Shown here: one piece after another, positions 8,487 through 13,431 of the stretch
Numbering within the stretch: the stretch's first letter is position 1
How the letters are laid out: each line of letters starts with the position of its first letter
Assembly (NCBI GenBank): GCA_041674625.1
Contig: JBAYVI010000093.1
Coordinates: 1-13,431 of the forward strand
Reading direction: 5' to 3'
Length of the DNA: 13,431 nucleotides
Source of the DNA: BRH-c32 sp041674625
GTDB taxonomy: Bacteria; Bacteroidota; Ignavibacteria; Ignavibacteriales; Melioribacteraceae
Notes under the pieces: model-generated
Seen by the model: only the letters and a program-made list of their open reading frames with translations
Databases searched by the model: none
Told to the model about the DNA's origin: nothing
Made by a program: the position numbers and the translations under genes

Positions 8487-8573
8487 GTTGTCTGTGAGAC
8501 CGAAGTCAGTAAAGTGGGATTATAAATCCCAAGGGTAAACTGTTTTTACTTGACTTTCTTTTCTATAGACAAC
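8487..8573. repeat. Three-tier imperfect hairpin just before the first cassette
   Basis: Nested inverted repeats: GTTGTCT (8487-8493) with AGACAAC (8567-8573); GAAGTCAGTAAA (8502-8513) with TTTACTTGACTTTC (8545-8558), pairing with two extra bases bulged on one side; and GGGATT (8516-8521) with AATCCC (8525-8530). The element ends four bases before the core site GTTAAGC at 8577. Bulged bases and position resemble the arms of an attC site, but an R'' box (RYYYAAC) is not seen upstream. It could be a decayed attC, an attI-like region or a structured leader. Confidence 0.5.
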
Positions 8574-8576
8574 GCT

Positions 8577-8585
8577 GTTAAGCAC
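8577..8585 (+). other. Integron-type core site at the start of cassette 1 (GTTAAGCAC)
   Basis: GTTAAGC fits the R' consensus GTTRRRY exactly. The expected crossover is between G8577 and T8578. The nine bases are complementary, with one mismatch, to GTGCCTAAC at 9260-9268 that ends the gene in this cassette. This is the relation required between the leading edge of a cassette and the R'' box of its own attC. Confidence 0.6.
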
Positions 8586-8601
8586 TAATAGATAAGGTGT
8601 T

Positions 8602-9267
8602 ATGAAAAATTCTACATCATTAGAAAAGTCAGATCGAATACTTAAAGCCATTAAAGGTGTTATCAAAAAATATAACCTCTATGATTACTTTAAAGATTAT
8701 CCTTGGTTAACTGGATACATTGGAAATCTTAATTCTACTGTTTGGTTTATCGGGGAAAATCCGAGTCTTAATGGTGTTAAGAATGTTCACAATCGGCATA
8801 CCGAACATACTGAAAATTTACAATGGAATTCTCATTCCGGTGATTGGCTTCTTAGAGAATCACTTACAGAGTATGGTTTTAAGAATGGAGATTCATATGA
8901 AGATGTTGGATGGAATTGTTACATTACTAATGTTATCAAGGAACCAGAAACTGTCGGTATAAGAAATAAAAAGAAACAAAATAAAAAATATTGGCAACAA
9001 CAAGCGTTGAGTTGGCTCCCTATATTACAAATGCAGATAGACAGTGGAAGACCTAAAGTACTTGTGGCTATAGGTAATCAAGCTTTAGAAATTCTTACTT
9101 TTATGAAACTTAATGGATTAAAGTCTCCAGTGTTTGATCATATTCCACATTATTCATATATAATGAAGCGTCCAGACAGAAAGACCAACCTTGGTCCCGG
9201 GCACCCTAAGCGAATTAAAGAGTTTAAAGAATCTATATTAAGTATTAAAAATAAATACAGTGCCTAA
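8602..9267 (+). CDS. Uracil-DNA-glycosylase-superfamily protein, cassette-borne
   Basis: The 221-aa protein appears to have the uracil-DNA glycosylase fold, so base excision from DNA is likely, but the substrate is unknown. Visible landmarks in order are VWFIGENPS (47-55), resembling motif A (GEAPG of family 4, GINPG of the MUG/TDG family); YITNVIKEP (107-115), like the family 4 strand NVVKCRPP; VLVAIGNQALEIL (153-165), like the LG..A..LL helix; and GHPKR (200-204) in the place of the H-P motif B. Only one Cys (C106) is present, so the four-Cys iron-sulfur cluster of families 4 and 5 is absent. AAGG at 8594-8597 supports the ATG. The stop codon TAA lies inside the attC R'' box GCCTAAC, a common trait of integron cassettes. 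The family call is moderately sure; a role in phage defence is only a possibility. Confidence 0.72.
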   Translation: MKNSTSLEKSDRILKAIKGVIKKYNLYDYFKDYPWLTGYIGNLNSTVWFIGENPSLNGVKNVHNRHTEHTENLQWNSHSGDWLLRESLTEYGFKNGDSYEDVGWNCYITNVIKEPETVGIRNKKKQNKKYWQQQALSWLPILQMQIDSGRPKVLVAIGNQALEILTFMKLNGLKSPVFDHIPHYSYIMKRPDRKTNLGPGHPKRIKEFKESILSIKNKYSA

Positions 9268-9489
9268 CCAGCCAATCAAGCAGACGCCGTGTTCGCATTT
9301 GGCATTTTAGAAATTATAAAGCTAGTCGTTCCGTCTCGACTAACTTGTTAAAGGCAGTTGTAAAAAATAACATTGTTGCAAACTGCACTTACGATTAAAG
9401 TTAAGCACAGTTTGCTAAATCATCGGCAGTTGTTTTTAAAGTAGCATTCCTGTGTTGGGGCGCCGCTTATCGGCAACGTCGTTATGTGC
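9260..9489 (+). other. Candidate attC site closing cassette 1 (long, possibly compound)
   Basis: The left end is GTGCCTAAC (9260-9268; R'' GCCTAAC fits RYYYAAC) followed by CAGCCAATCAAGCAGACGCC. The right end is GGCGCCGCTTATCGGCAACGTC (9459-9480) followed by GTTATGTGC (9481-9489). The reverse complement of the left arm (GGCGTCTGCTTGATTGGC, then GTTAGGCAC) aligns with the right arm, giving an imperfect inverted repeat of about 30 bp. Its 230 bp exceed the usual attC length. An internal GTTAAGCAC at 9400-9408 repeats the core of 8577-8585 exactly, so the true end may be 9408 (149 bp), with extra sequence after it. Confidence 0.6.
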
Positions 9490-9507
9490 TAAAATTATTA
9501 ATGTATT

Positions 9508-10332
9508 ATGGCTGACTTAAATTATATAGAGAAAAGTAAATTCGAAAGTTTATTCGGAATGAAATCTGGTTATGTTTTAGATTTTTCAGATAGAACATTT
9601 CAAGAATTTATTGGTGAATCGATTGGAATTGATATTTACGATGTTAAATATAATTATCGAAGTGGTTCGAAAGCGAATAGACTCAGAGGCTTTTGGACTA
9701 ATGAGCCAAATTATTTAGTTGGCAAACTGCTTGATTCATTCCTCCAGTATTGGCTTTCTCGCGTTCATTCTAGCAATATTGACTATGACCAGTCAGATGA
9801 AATTGCATTCAAAGATTGTGAAAAAATAGTCGAGCGACTTAAACGTGAAATTCCAATCGAAAATATTGATGCTCTTCAACCAAATAATGACGATAAGGAT
9901 TTTTCATTATTATCTAAATCTATAAAAGCGAGTATTGAAAATAATGAGCCTGAAGTTGCAATTGATAGACTCCATACTTTCGTTGTCAAATATATTCGAG
10001 AAATTTGTAACAAGCATTCAATAACTTTCAATAAAGAAACTCCATTACATAGTTTATTTGGAAGTTATGTTAAATATCTTGTTGAGGAAAATAAAATCGA
10101 ATCTAAAATGACCGAGCTTATTCTTAAATCATCGATTTCCGTTTTAGAATCTTTTAATGATATTCGAAACAATAAAAGTCTTGCTCACGATAATCCTATA
10201 CTAAACTATCACGAAAGTGTATTGATATTTAATGATGTATCAAATGTAATAAAGTTTATTGAATCGTTAGAAAAGCCTGTCCCAGTTGAAGAAAAAAAAG
10301 TTGAAGAAGATACTGATGATTTACCATTTTAA
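9508..10332 (+). CDS. Abortive-infection (Abi-C/HEPN) family protein with SSB-like tail
   Basis: The 274-aa protein is probably a HEPN-type ribonuclease of the abortive-infection class, which stops infected cells by cutting RNA. The N-terminal part (about 9-85, GYVLDFSDRTFQEFIGES, SKANRLRGFW, NYLVGKLLDSFLQYW) resembles the region found ahead of Abi-C domains. The C-terminal domain (about 150-255) has RLHTFVVKYIREICNKH and then R220-N-x5-H227 (RNNKSLAH), the HEPN RNxxxxxH-type catalytic motif. The last residues are acidic and end EEDTDDLPF, closely resembling the C-terminal tail of single-stranded DNA-binding protein. No Shine-Dalgarno precedes the ATG; an ATG at 9501 is out of frame and stops at once. 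The gene sits alone inside the second cassette, 26 bp from its edge. Confidence 0.8.
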   Translation: MADLNYIEKSKFESLFGMKSGYVLDFSDRTFQEFIGESIGIDIYDVKYNYRSGSKANRLRGFWTNEPNYLVGKLLDSFLQYWLSRVHSSNIDYDQSDEIAFKDCEKIVERLKREIPIENIDALQPNNDDKDFSLLSKSIKASIENNEPEVAIDRLHTFVVKYIREICNKHSITFNKETPLHSLFGSYVKYLVEENKIESKMTELILKSSISVLESFNDIRNNKSLAHDNPILNYHESVLIFNDVSNVIKFIESLEKPVPVEEKKVEEDTDDLPF

Positions 10333-10339
10333 AATAAAC

Positions 10340-10397
10340 GCACATAACCCGCACCTCAACAGCGACCGCTTCTTCGATGCGGTCTACCAGGTTATTC
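10340..10397 (+). other. Candidate attC site closing cassette 2 (58 bp)
   Basis: GCACATAAC (10340-10348) is perfectly complementary over nine bases to GTTATGTGC (9481-9489) at the leading edge of the same cassette. ATAACC (10344-10349) pairs with GGTTAT (10390-10395). An inner stem GACCGC/GCGGTC (10364-10369 and 10379-10384) has the loop TTCTTCGAT. Size and layout fit a short attC (59-base element). The R'' and R' boxes (ACATAAC, GTTATTC) each deviate from RYYYAAC and GTTRRRY, and the left arm is about nine bases longer than the right. Confidence 0.62.
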
Positions 10398-10777
10398 TTT
10401 GTTATTTCAGTATTGAATATACTGTCTATTCTTCTGACTGTACTTTTTTTACTGACAGTCACCCAAAACATCGACCCCTCATTAAATTCCTACAATGTGA
10501 CTGTAGTGTCTATCCTGATTGTTCTTTTTATAAATTAAATATAAAAATCTATATAACAGTAATACGGTAGCGGTAATAAATAATATATAATAGAGTTTTC
10601 AATATCGATAGTCATAGTGGTCAGAACAGTCATAGGGGCAATTAGGTTGTTTACATTAAACAACAAAACCAACCCCGACTATTTAATTTGAATAGCAAAA
10701 AAAATATATTAATGACGACATAATAATAAATTTGTTCATTAAAATAATGGTCGTCTTTTTCAGAGATTTGCTAATTA
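10398..10777. other. Gene-free stretch with several hairpins after the cassette pair
   Basis: No gene is supported. Short perfect inverted repeats are CAGTAT/ATACTG (10408-10413 and 10419-10424) and TGACTGT/ACAGTCA (10435-10441 and 10455-10461). A larger nested structure at 10628-10680 combines AGTC/GACT, GGGG/CCCC and the 8-bp stem GTTGTTTA/TAAACAAC (10646-10653 and 10657-10664). None is followed by a T-run on either strand except the one listed at 10714-10760. Confidence 0.55.
10714..10760 (+). terminator. Possible intrinsic terminator after the cassette region
   Basis: GACGAC (10714-10719) pairs with GTCGTC (10750-10755), followed by TTTTT (10756-10760). The AT-rich interior can pair partly, but the distance is long. 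It would end plus-strand transcripts leaving the cassettes. Confidence 0.4.
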
Positions 10778-10850
10778 GCGGGATGTAATTGGTTGTTATG
10801 GTTATACTTAAGTCGGGCTCATAACCCGAAAGTTTCAGGTTCAAGTCACA
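10778..10850 (+). pseudogene. Decayed copy of tRNA-fMet
   Basis: Bases 10812-10847 match 35 of 36 bases of the tRNA-fMet gene (7869-7904), covering the anticodon arm with CAT, the variable region and the T loop. The 5' part is weakly recognisable (GCGGG at 10778-10782 and AATTGGT at 10787-10793), separated from the anticodon arm by about 13 extra bases. The 3' strand of the T arm and the acceptor are lost: CACAGTTGAG stands where CCTGACCCCGC is expected. No cloverleaf can form, so it is a relic of tandem duplication or of an insertion event at the tRNA. Confidence 0.85.
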
Positions 10851-11050
10851 GTTGAGAAATTTTTGTTAGTTTGTTTCCTGTTTCAAATCAAATTGTAAAT
10901 AATATTTCCACTTGACCACAAAGTGAAAAGGGACTTTCGAATGTCCATAGTAATTCAAATATCCCTTAAATACTTACTATTCATTAAACTTCAATAAAAC
11001 CGTAAGTCGGGAGAAAATAATTATTTATATTTCTTCTAAGTGCGAAGTAT

Positions 11051-11164
11051 TTAAGGCTTTTTCTTTGGCTGTTTATCCTGTTTGTTCTGAGCCTTTTCAT
11101 TTAACTTTTCAGACTTCTGTTTCTGCCCTTTTTCCTTATCTTTTTTTCCGCCTTTATCGCCCAT
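11051..11164 (-). CDS. Small Lys-rich hydrophilic protein (37 aa)
   Basis: An ATG at 11162-11164 opens a 37-codon frame: MGDKGGKKDKEKGQKQKSEK followed by LNEKAQNKQDKQPKKKP. A strong Shine-Dalgarno AGGAAGG (11177-11171) stands 6 nt upstream, which makes the frame credible despite its size. The product is very basic, almost free of hydrophobic residues and probably disordered; RNA or nucleic-acid binding is possible by charge only. Small proteins opening MGDK and rich in Lys and Gln occur in many environmental bacteria, as far as I recall, with no known function. No partner gene is adjacent. An inverted repeat lies upstream at 11209-11234. Confidence 0.65.
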   Translation of the reverse strand: MGDKGGKKDKEKGQKQKSEKLNEKAQNKQDKQPKKKP

Positions 11165-11208
11165 AACAATCCTTCCTTTCATTTGATAAAACTATTTATT
11201 TAATTATT

Positions 11209-11234
11209 GCGATAGTTATATTCAAACTATTCGC
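11209..11234. promoter_or_regulatory. Imperfect inverted repeat upstream of the small Lys-rich gene
   Basis: GCGATAGTT (11209-11217) is matched by AACTATTCGC (11225-11234), paired with one bulged base and a 7-nt loop. It lies about 45 bp before the start of the minus-strand gene, where an operator could be. No regulator is known for it. Confidence 0.3.
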
Positions 11235-11323
11235 TCAACTAAATATAATGAAAATGTTCTATGAAGCAATATTAATATTGTCTCTAATAAACTCCATTAA
11301 AATCATTTTCAAAATAATGTATG

Positions 11324-11459
11324 TGATCCTCCCCAAAAAAGCAGATAAAGAGAAAAACTAAATTGTTTTAACACTACCAAAACAGAATCGTTTTTTCCTT
11401 GTGATTTTGATTATGATTATCGTAACATTAAATTAGTGATTAACAGCTTGTACTCTAAA
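11324..11459 (+). repeat. Imperfect direct repeat, copy A (about 135 bp)
   Basis: It aligns with 13183-13312 in the same orientation. Shared blocks in order include TGATCCTCCCC, AAAAAG(C/T)AGATAAAGAGAA, (A)A(A/C)TGTTT, GATTATGATTA, ATTAAA, and TACTCTAAA at the end. Here no reading frame follows, whereas copy B leads into a signal-peptide gene, so copy A looks like an orphan leader. The two copies enclose the decayed Doc/Fic operon. Confidence 0.7.
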
Positions 11460-11505
11460 GGGGGAAAGATCAATATTCTTATTTTAATTTCATAAGCTGA
11501 TTACT

Positions 11506-11939
11506 TTAAGAAATAGCATTGGCAATTTTAAGTTTTAGTTCTTCGGAAAAATCTTCTTCTTTTATGACCGATGTAATTATCTCCTTTAATAAATCCTTGT
11601 TTATTCTACTTGCAGCAAGATGTAGGCTTATTGTTTCCATCTTAAAAGCGAAGCGTCGTGCAGCAAATAAATACCCATTGTTAATCAAAAACTTCATCCC
11701 TATGGATATAGCTATTCTTTTATTTCCATCTTGGAAGCAATGACTTTTATTTGCCACAAAAAAAAGATGAGTTAATTTATCTTCAAATGTGGGATAATAA
11801 AGATCATCTTTTATGACTCAAGAGCTGATTCCAAAGCACCTGTATCAAGGATACCCAATGTTCCACCACCACTGATTGCTACTGTTTTCTGGTGTATTGT
11901 TGTAACTTCATCTATTGATTCAATGTATTGGATGCTCAT
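11506..11939 (-). pseudogene. Death-on-curing (Doc/Fic) toxin, broken by a frameshift
   Basis: Doc toxins are small Fic-fold kinases that inactivate EF-Tu. The ATG is at 11937-11939 and the reading MSIQYIESIDEVTTIHQK...GGGTLGILDTGALESALE is intact for about 41 codons. A missing base near 11814-11817 then brings a TAA. In the next frame the protein resumes as IKDDLYYPTFEDKLTHLFF and VANKSHCFQDGNKRIAISIG, which contains the Doc-type motif HxFxDGNKR. With one base restored it would be 144 aa, the normal family size, ending NAIS. Its ATG overlaps the TGA of the upstream gene (ATGA at 11936-11939), so the two were translationally coupled. The downstream part has an internal GTG start but lacks the N-terminus and is unlikely to be active. 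Confidence 0.85.
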
Positions 11940-12942
11940 TCTTCGCTCTCTTTAAGCCGCTTGAATACATCTTTAGCTTTTTCTAATTCTTTTTCAAAAT
12001 CTATACTTCTCTCACCCAAGAACTTTTCAAAATCATCCACTGAAACAGCTTGAAGATAATGTTCTAATTTTTGATGGAAAGCATCACGAAAATGTAAATC
12101 TCTGGAGGCCATCTTGGTTCTTGCCTTATCAATATGTGGTGATTGCAATGGATGTGCAGCAAATTCCTCAAAAATCTTATCAACTTCATTTGGGATTAAC
12201 CTTCTATTCATGTTTTCACTTTTTTTCTTTAACTCAAAAGCTAAGCCCATTTCAAATGAAGCAATTAAATCAAGAACTTCTGAATACATTGTTTCTCTAA
12301 CATTTTCATTATCCTTCAATTTTAATATTTCACGATACTCTTTAGATTTTTCCTTAAATATTGAATCATATATTTTATCCGTATATAAAGCATATTTATA
12401 ATTACCCATTTCCACATATTTGTTAAGTGCATCAGTAAATTCTTTTCGATATTTGGGCTCTTTAATTGCTGATAGTAAATAATCAGCATCATTTTGATTA
12501 ATATATTTTGTTCCCTTACCAGTTTTTTGATTTATCGTATCTATCACTATGTCTAATATTTTGCTTCTTAAATGACGTGCTTTTTCGCTCTCTATTAATA
12601 ACATTGCTATATTAAGAAAAGCACGAAAATTTAGTAATCCCAGTTGAGTAGTTTTGCTCGCATTATCAATAAGGTCAGCAAATTGTAACTTGAAATTCTG
12701 TAATATCTTACCTCGCATTAAAATATATCCATTGTGCTTTAGTTCGGTATCATATTTTGTTAAATATCTATCTACTGTTGATAAATCTATCTCGAAAAAG
12801 TCCGCCACCATTTGCTTGGTAAACTTATATTCATTTTGGAATAGCATACCTGGCAACCAACATATTCTTGTATTCTTTCAAGTGCATATTTATTATTAAG
12901 AATATTTTGTCTTTCTATGTTAGAATTTGTTAAATTTTTCAT
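11936..12942 (-). pseudogene. DNA-binding partner of Doc/Fic (RhuM-like), N-terminal frameshift
   Basis: It belongs to the large putative DNA-binding proteins commonly paired with Doc/Fic toxins. The original start is probably the ATG at 12940-12942 (MKNLTNSNIERQNILNNKYA, then LERIQEYVG), with AGGAG upstream. One base is missing near 12856-12859, after which the main frame continues with LPGMLFQNEYKFTKQMVADF, a helix-turn-helix-like segment (TKQMVADFFEIDLSTVDRYL), TTQLGLLNFRAFLNIAMLL, a GKGTKYINQND stretch and DARTKM-like KARTKMASRDLHFRDAFH. Restored length would be 335 aa, the usual size as I recall it. A TTG at 12854-12856 could still start a 306-aa product without the first 28 residues, so partial function cannot be excluded. 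It is the first gene of a two-gene operon ending in the broken toxin. Confidence 0.8.
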
Positions 12943-12969
12943 TCTACCTATTACTCCTATTTCTACCCT

Positions 12970-12997
12970 TTGCTCACTGCATCAATAAGGTGAGCAA
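12970..12997. promoter_or_regulatory. Inverted repeat upstream of the decayed toxin operon
   Basis: TTGCTCAC (12970-12977) is the exact reverse complement of GTGAGCAA (12990-12997), with a 12-nt loop. It lies about 28 bp before the ATG at 12942, between it and a TATAAT-like box read on the minus strand (near 13008-13013). An operator for autoregulation by the DNA-binding partner would fit, as would a leader hairpin. Confidence 0.4.
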
Positions 12998-13182
12998 GCT
13001 ATAACTTATTATAAATATTAAAGTTAACTCTACTTAAAAATTATTTCCTCTCAATCTTCAAAAACTTTTATCCTACCAAAAACTGCTTTGATCTTTCCCT
13101 CCTTTAGAGTACCAAGAGCTAAGCTACTAATTTAATGTTTCTTTCTTCAAAATCAACCGATGTATAATATTTTATTGATGAA

Positions 13183-13312
13183 TGATCCTCCCCCAAAAAG
13201 TAGATAAAGAGAACAGCCAAACTGTTTAAACAACGCTCAAGCGAAATCATTTTTCTGGTTGATTATGATTACAAAAATATTAAACTAGCGGATAATCTTT
13301 TGGTACTCTAAA
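13183..13312 (+). repeat. Imperfect direct repeat, copy B (leader of the 13355 gene)
   Basis: This is the counterpart of 11324-11459 in the same orientation. It begins TGATCCTCCCCCAAAAAG and ends GGTACTCTAAA, 42 bp before an ATG with a good Shine-Dalgarno. It probably represents the 5' leader or promoter region of that gene, of which copy A is a duplicate. The C-run followed by AAAAAG also recalls the ends of some IS3-type elements, but no transposase is present. Confidence 0.65.
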
Positions 13313-13354
13313 TCTGCCAGCGCAATTAAACCGAGATAGTTATAGGAGATAAAA

Positions 13355-13431
13355 ATGAATAAATTTATTTTCATCGGTTCATTATTATTTTTAGTTTTAC
13401 TAAATCCAAGTATCAAATCCCAATCCTTAAA
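13355..13431 (+). CDS. Secreted protein, N-terminus only (partial)
   Basis: The ATG at 13355-13357 has AGGAG at 13344-13348 with 6-nt spacing. The 25 visible codons encode a signal peptide: MNKFIFIG, a hydrophobic core SLLFLVLLN, then PSIKSQSL, with likely cleavage before Q23. This Ser-Gln boundary is common in exported proteins of Bacteroidota and Ignavibacteria. The mature protein is outside the window, so no function can be given. Confidence 0.75.
   Translation, partial: MNKFIFIGSLLFLVLLNPSIKSQSL

Noticed and set aside
10340..10397. Rho-independent terminator of the Abi gene
   Set aside because: The stem is not followed by a T-run, and its outer arm is complementary to the far end of the cassette, which favours attC.
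10256..10570. Open frames across the cassette 2 attC on both strands (71 and 94 codons)
   Set aside because: They overlap the end of the Abi gene and the attC inverted repeats and have no signals of their own.
11506..11757. Separate 83-residue Fic protein
   Set aside because: It is only the second half of the Doc gene; the first half is readable in another frame up to the missing base.

Overview
The window looks like an AT-rich chromosomal contig from the Bacteroidota/Ignavibacteria branch. This is inferred from the gene set (rimP-nusA-infB, a SIMPL-domain protein, hemW, an outer-membrane protein resembling DUF6588 and recN, all on the minus strand), from the acidic NusA, and from an initiator-tRNA promoter that fits the Bacteroidota pattern TTTG ... 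TAnnTTTG as well as TTGACA/TATATT. No taxonomic marker long enough to prove the phylum is present.

Layout. (1) 1-7722, minus strand, is ordinary housekeeping: infB (5' part only), nusA and rimP form a translation/transcription-factor operon. hemW and the SIMPL gene form a second unit, and recN and an outer-membrane protein a third. Hairpin terminators separate the units. (2) 7801-7956 is an initiator tRNA-fMet gene with a clear promoter and a 12-bp terminator. (3) 7957-10850 is an accessory stretch. It holds about 645 bp without a convincing gene, then two plus-strand genes, each set in what looks like an integron gene cassette with attC-type boundaries. The first encodes a uracil-DNA-glycosylase-fold protein and the second an Abi/HEPN abortive-infection protein that ends in an SSB-like acidic tail. 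No integron integrase is visible. The stretch ends with a decayed copy of the tRNA-fMet gene. (4) 10851-13431 holds a tiny Lys-rich gene of 37 codons that ordinary ORF calling misses. A decayed Doc/Fic toxin operon follows, in which both genes carry a single-base frameshift. Two imperfect direct repeats of about 130 bp flank it, the second forming the leader of a secreted-protein gene that runs off the window.

How the parts fit. The housekeeping half is conserved and intact. The half beyond the tRNA is a variable, defence-flavoured region with cassette-borne genes, a probable phage-defence HEPN ribonuclease, a possible defence glycosylase and a dead toxin module. The strongest unusual observations are the integrase-less cassette pair, where each cassette's leading core site is complementary to the R'' box behind its own gene, and the DDLPF-type tail on the HEPN protein.
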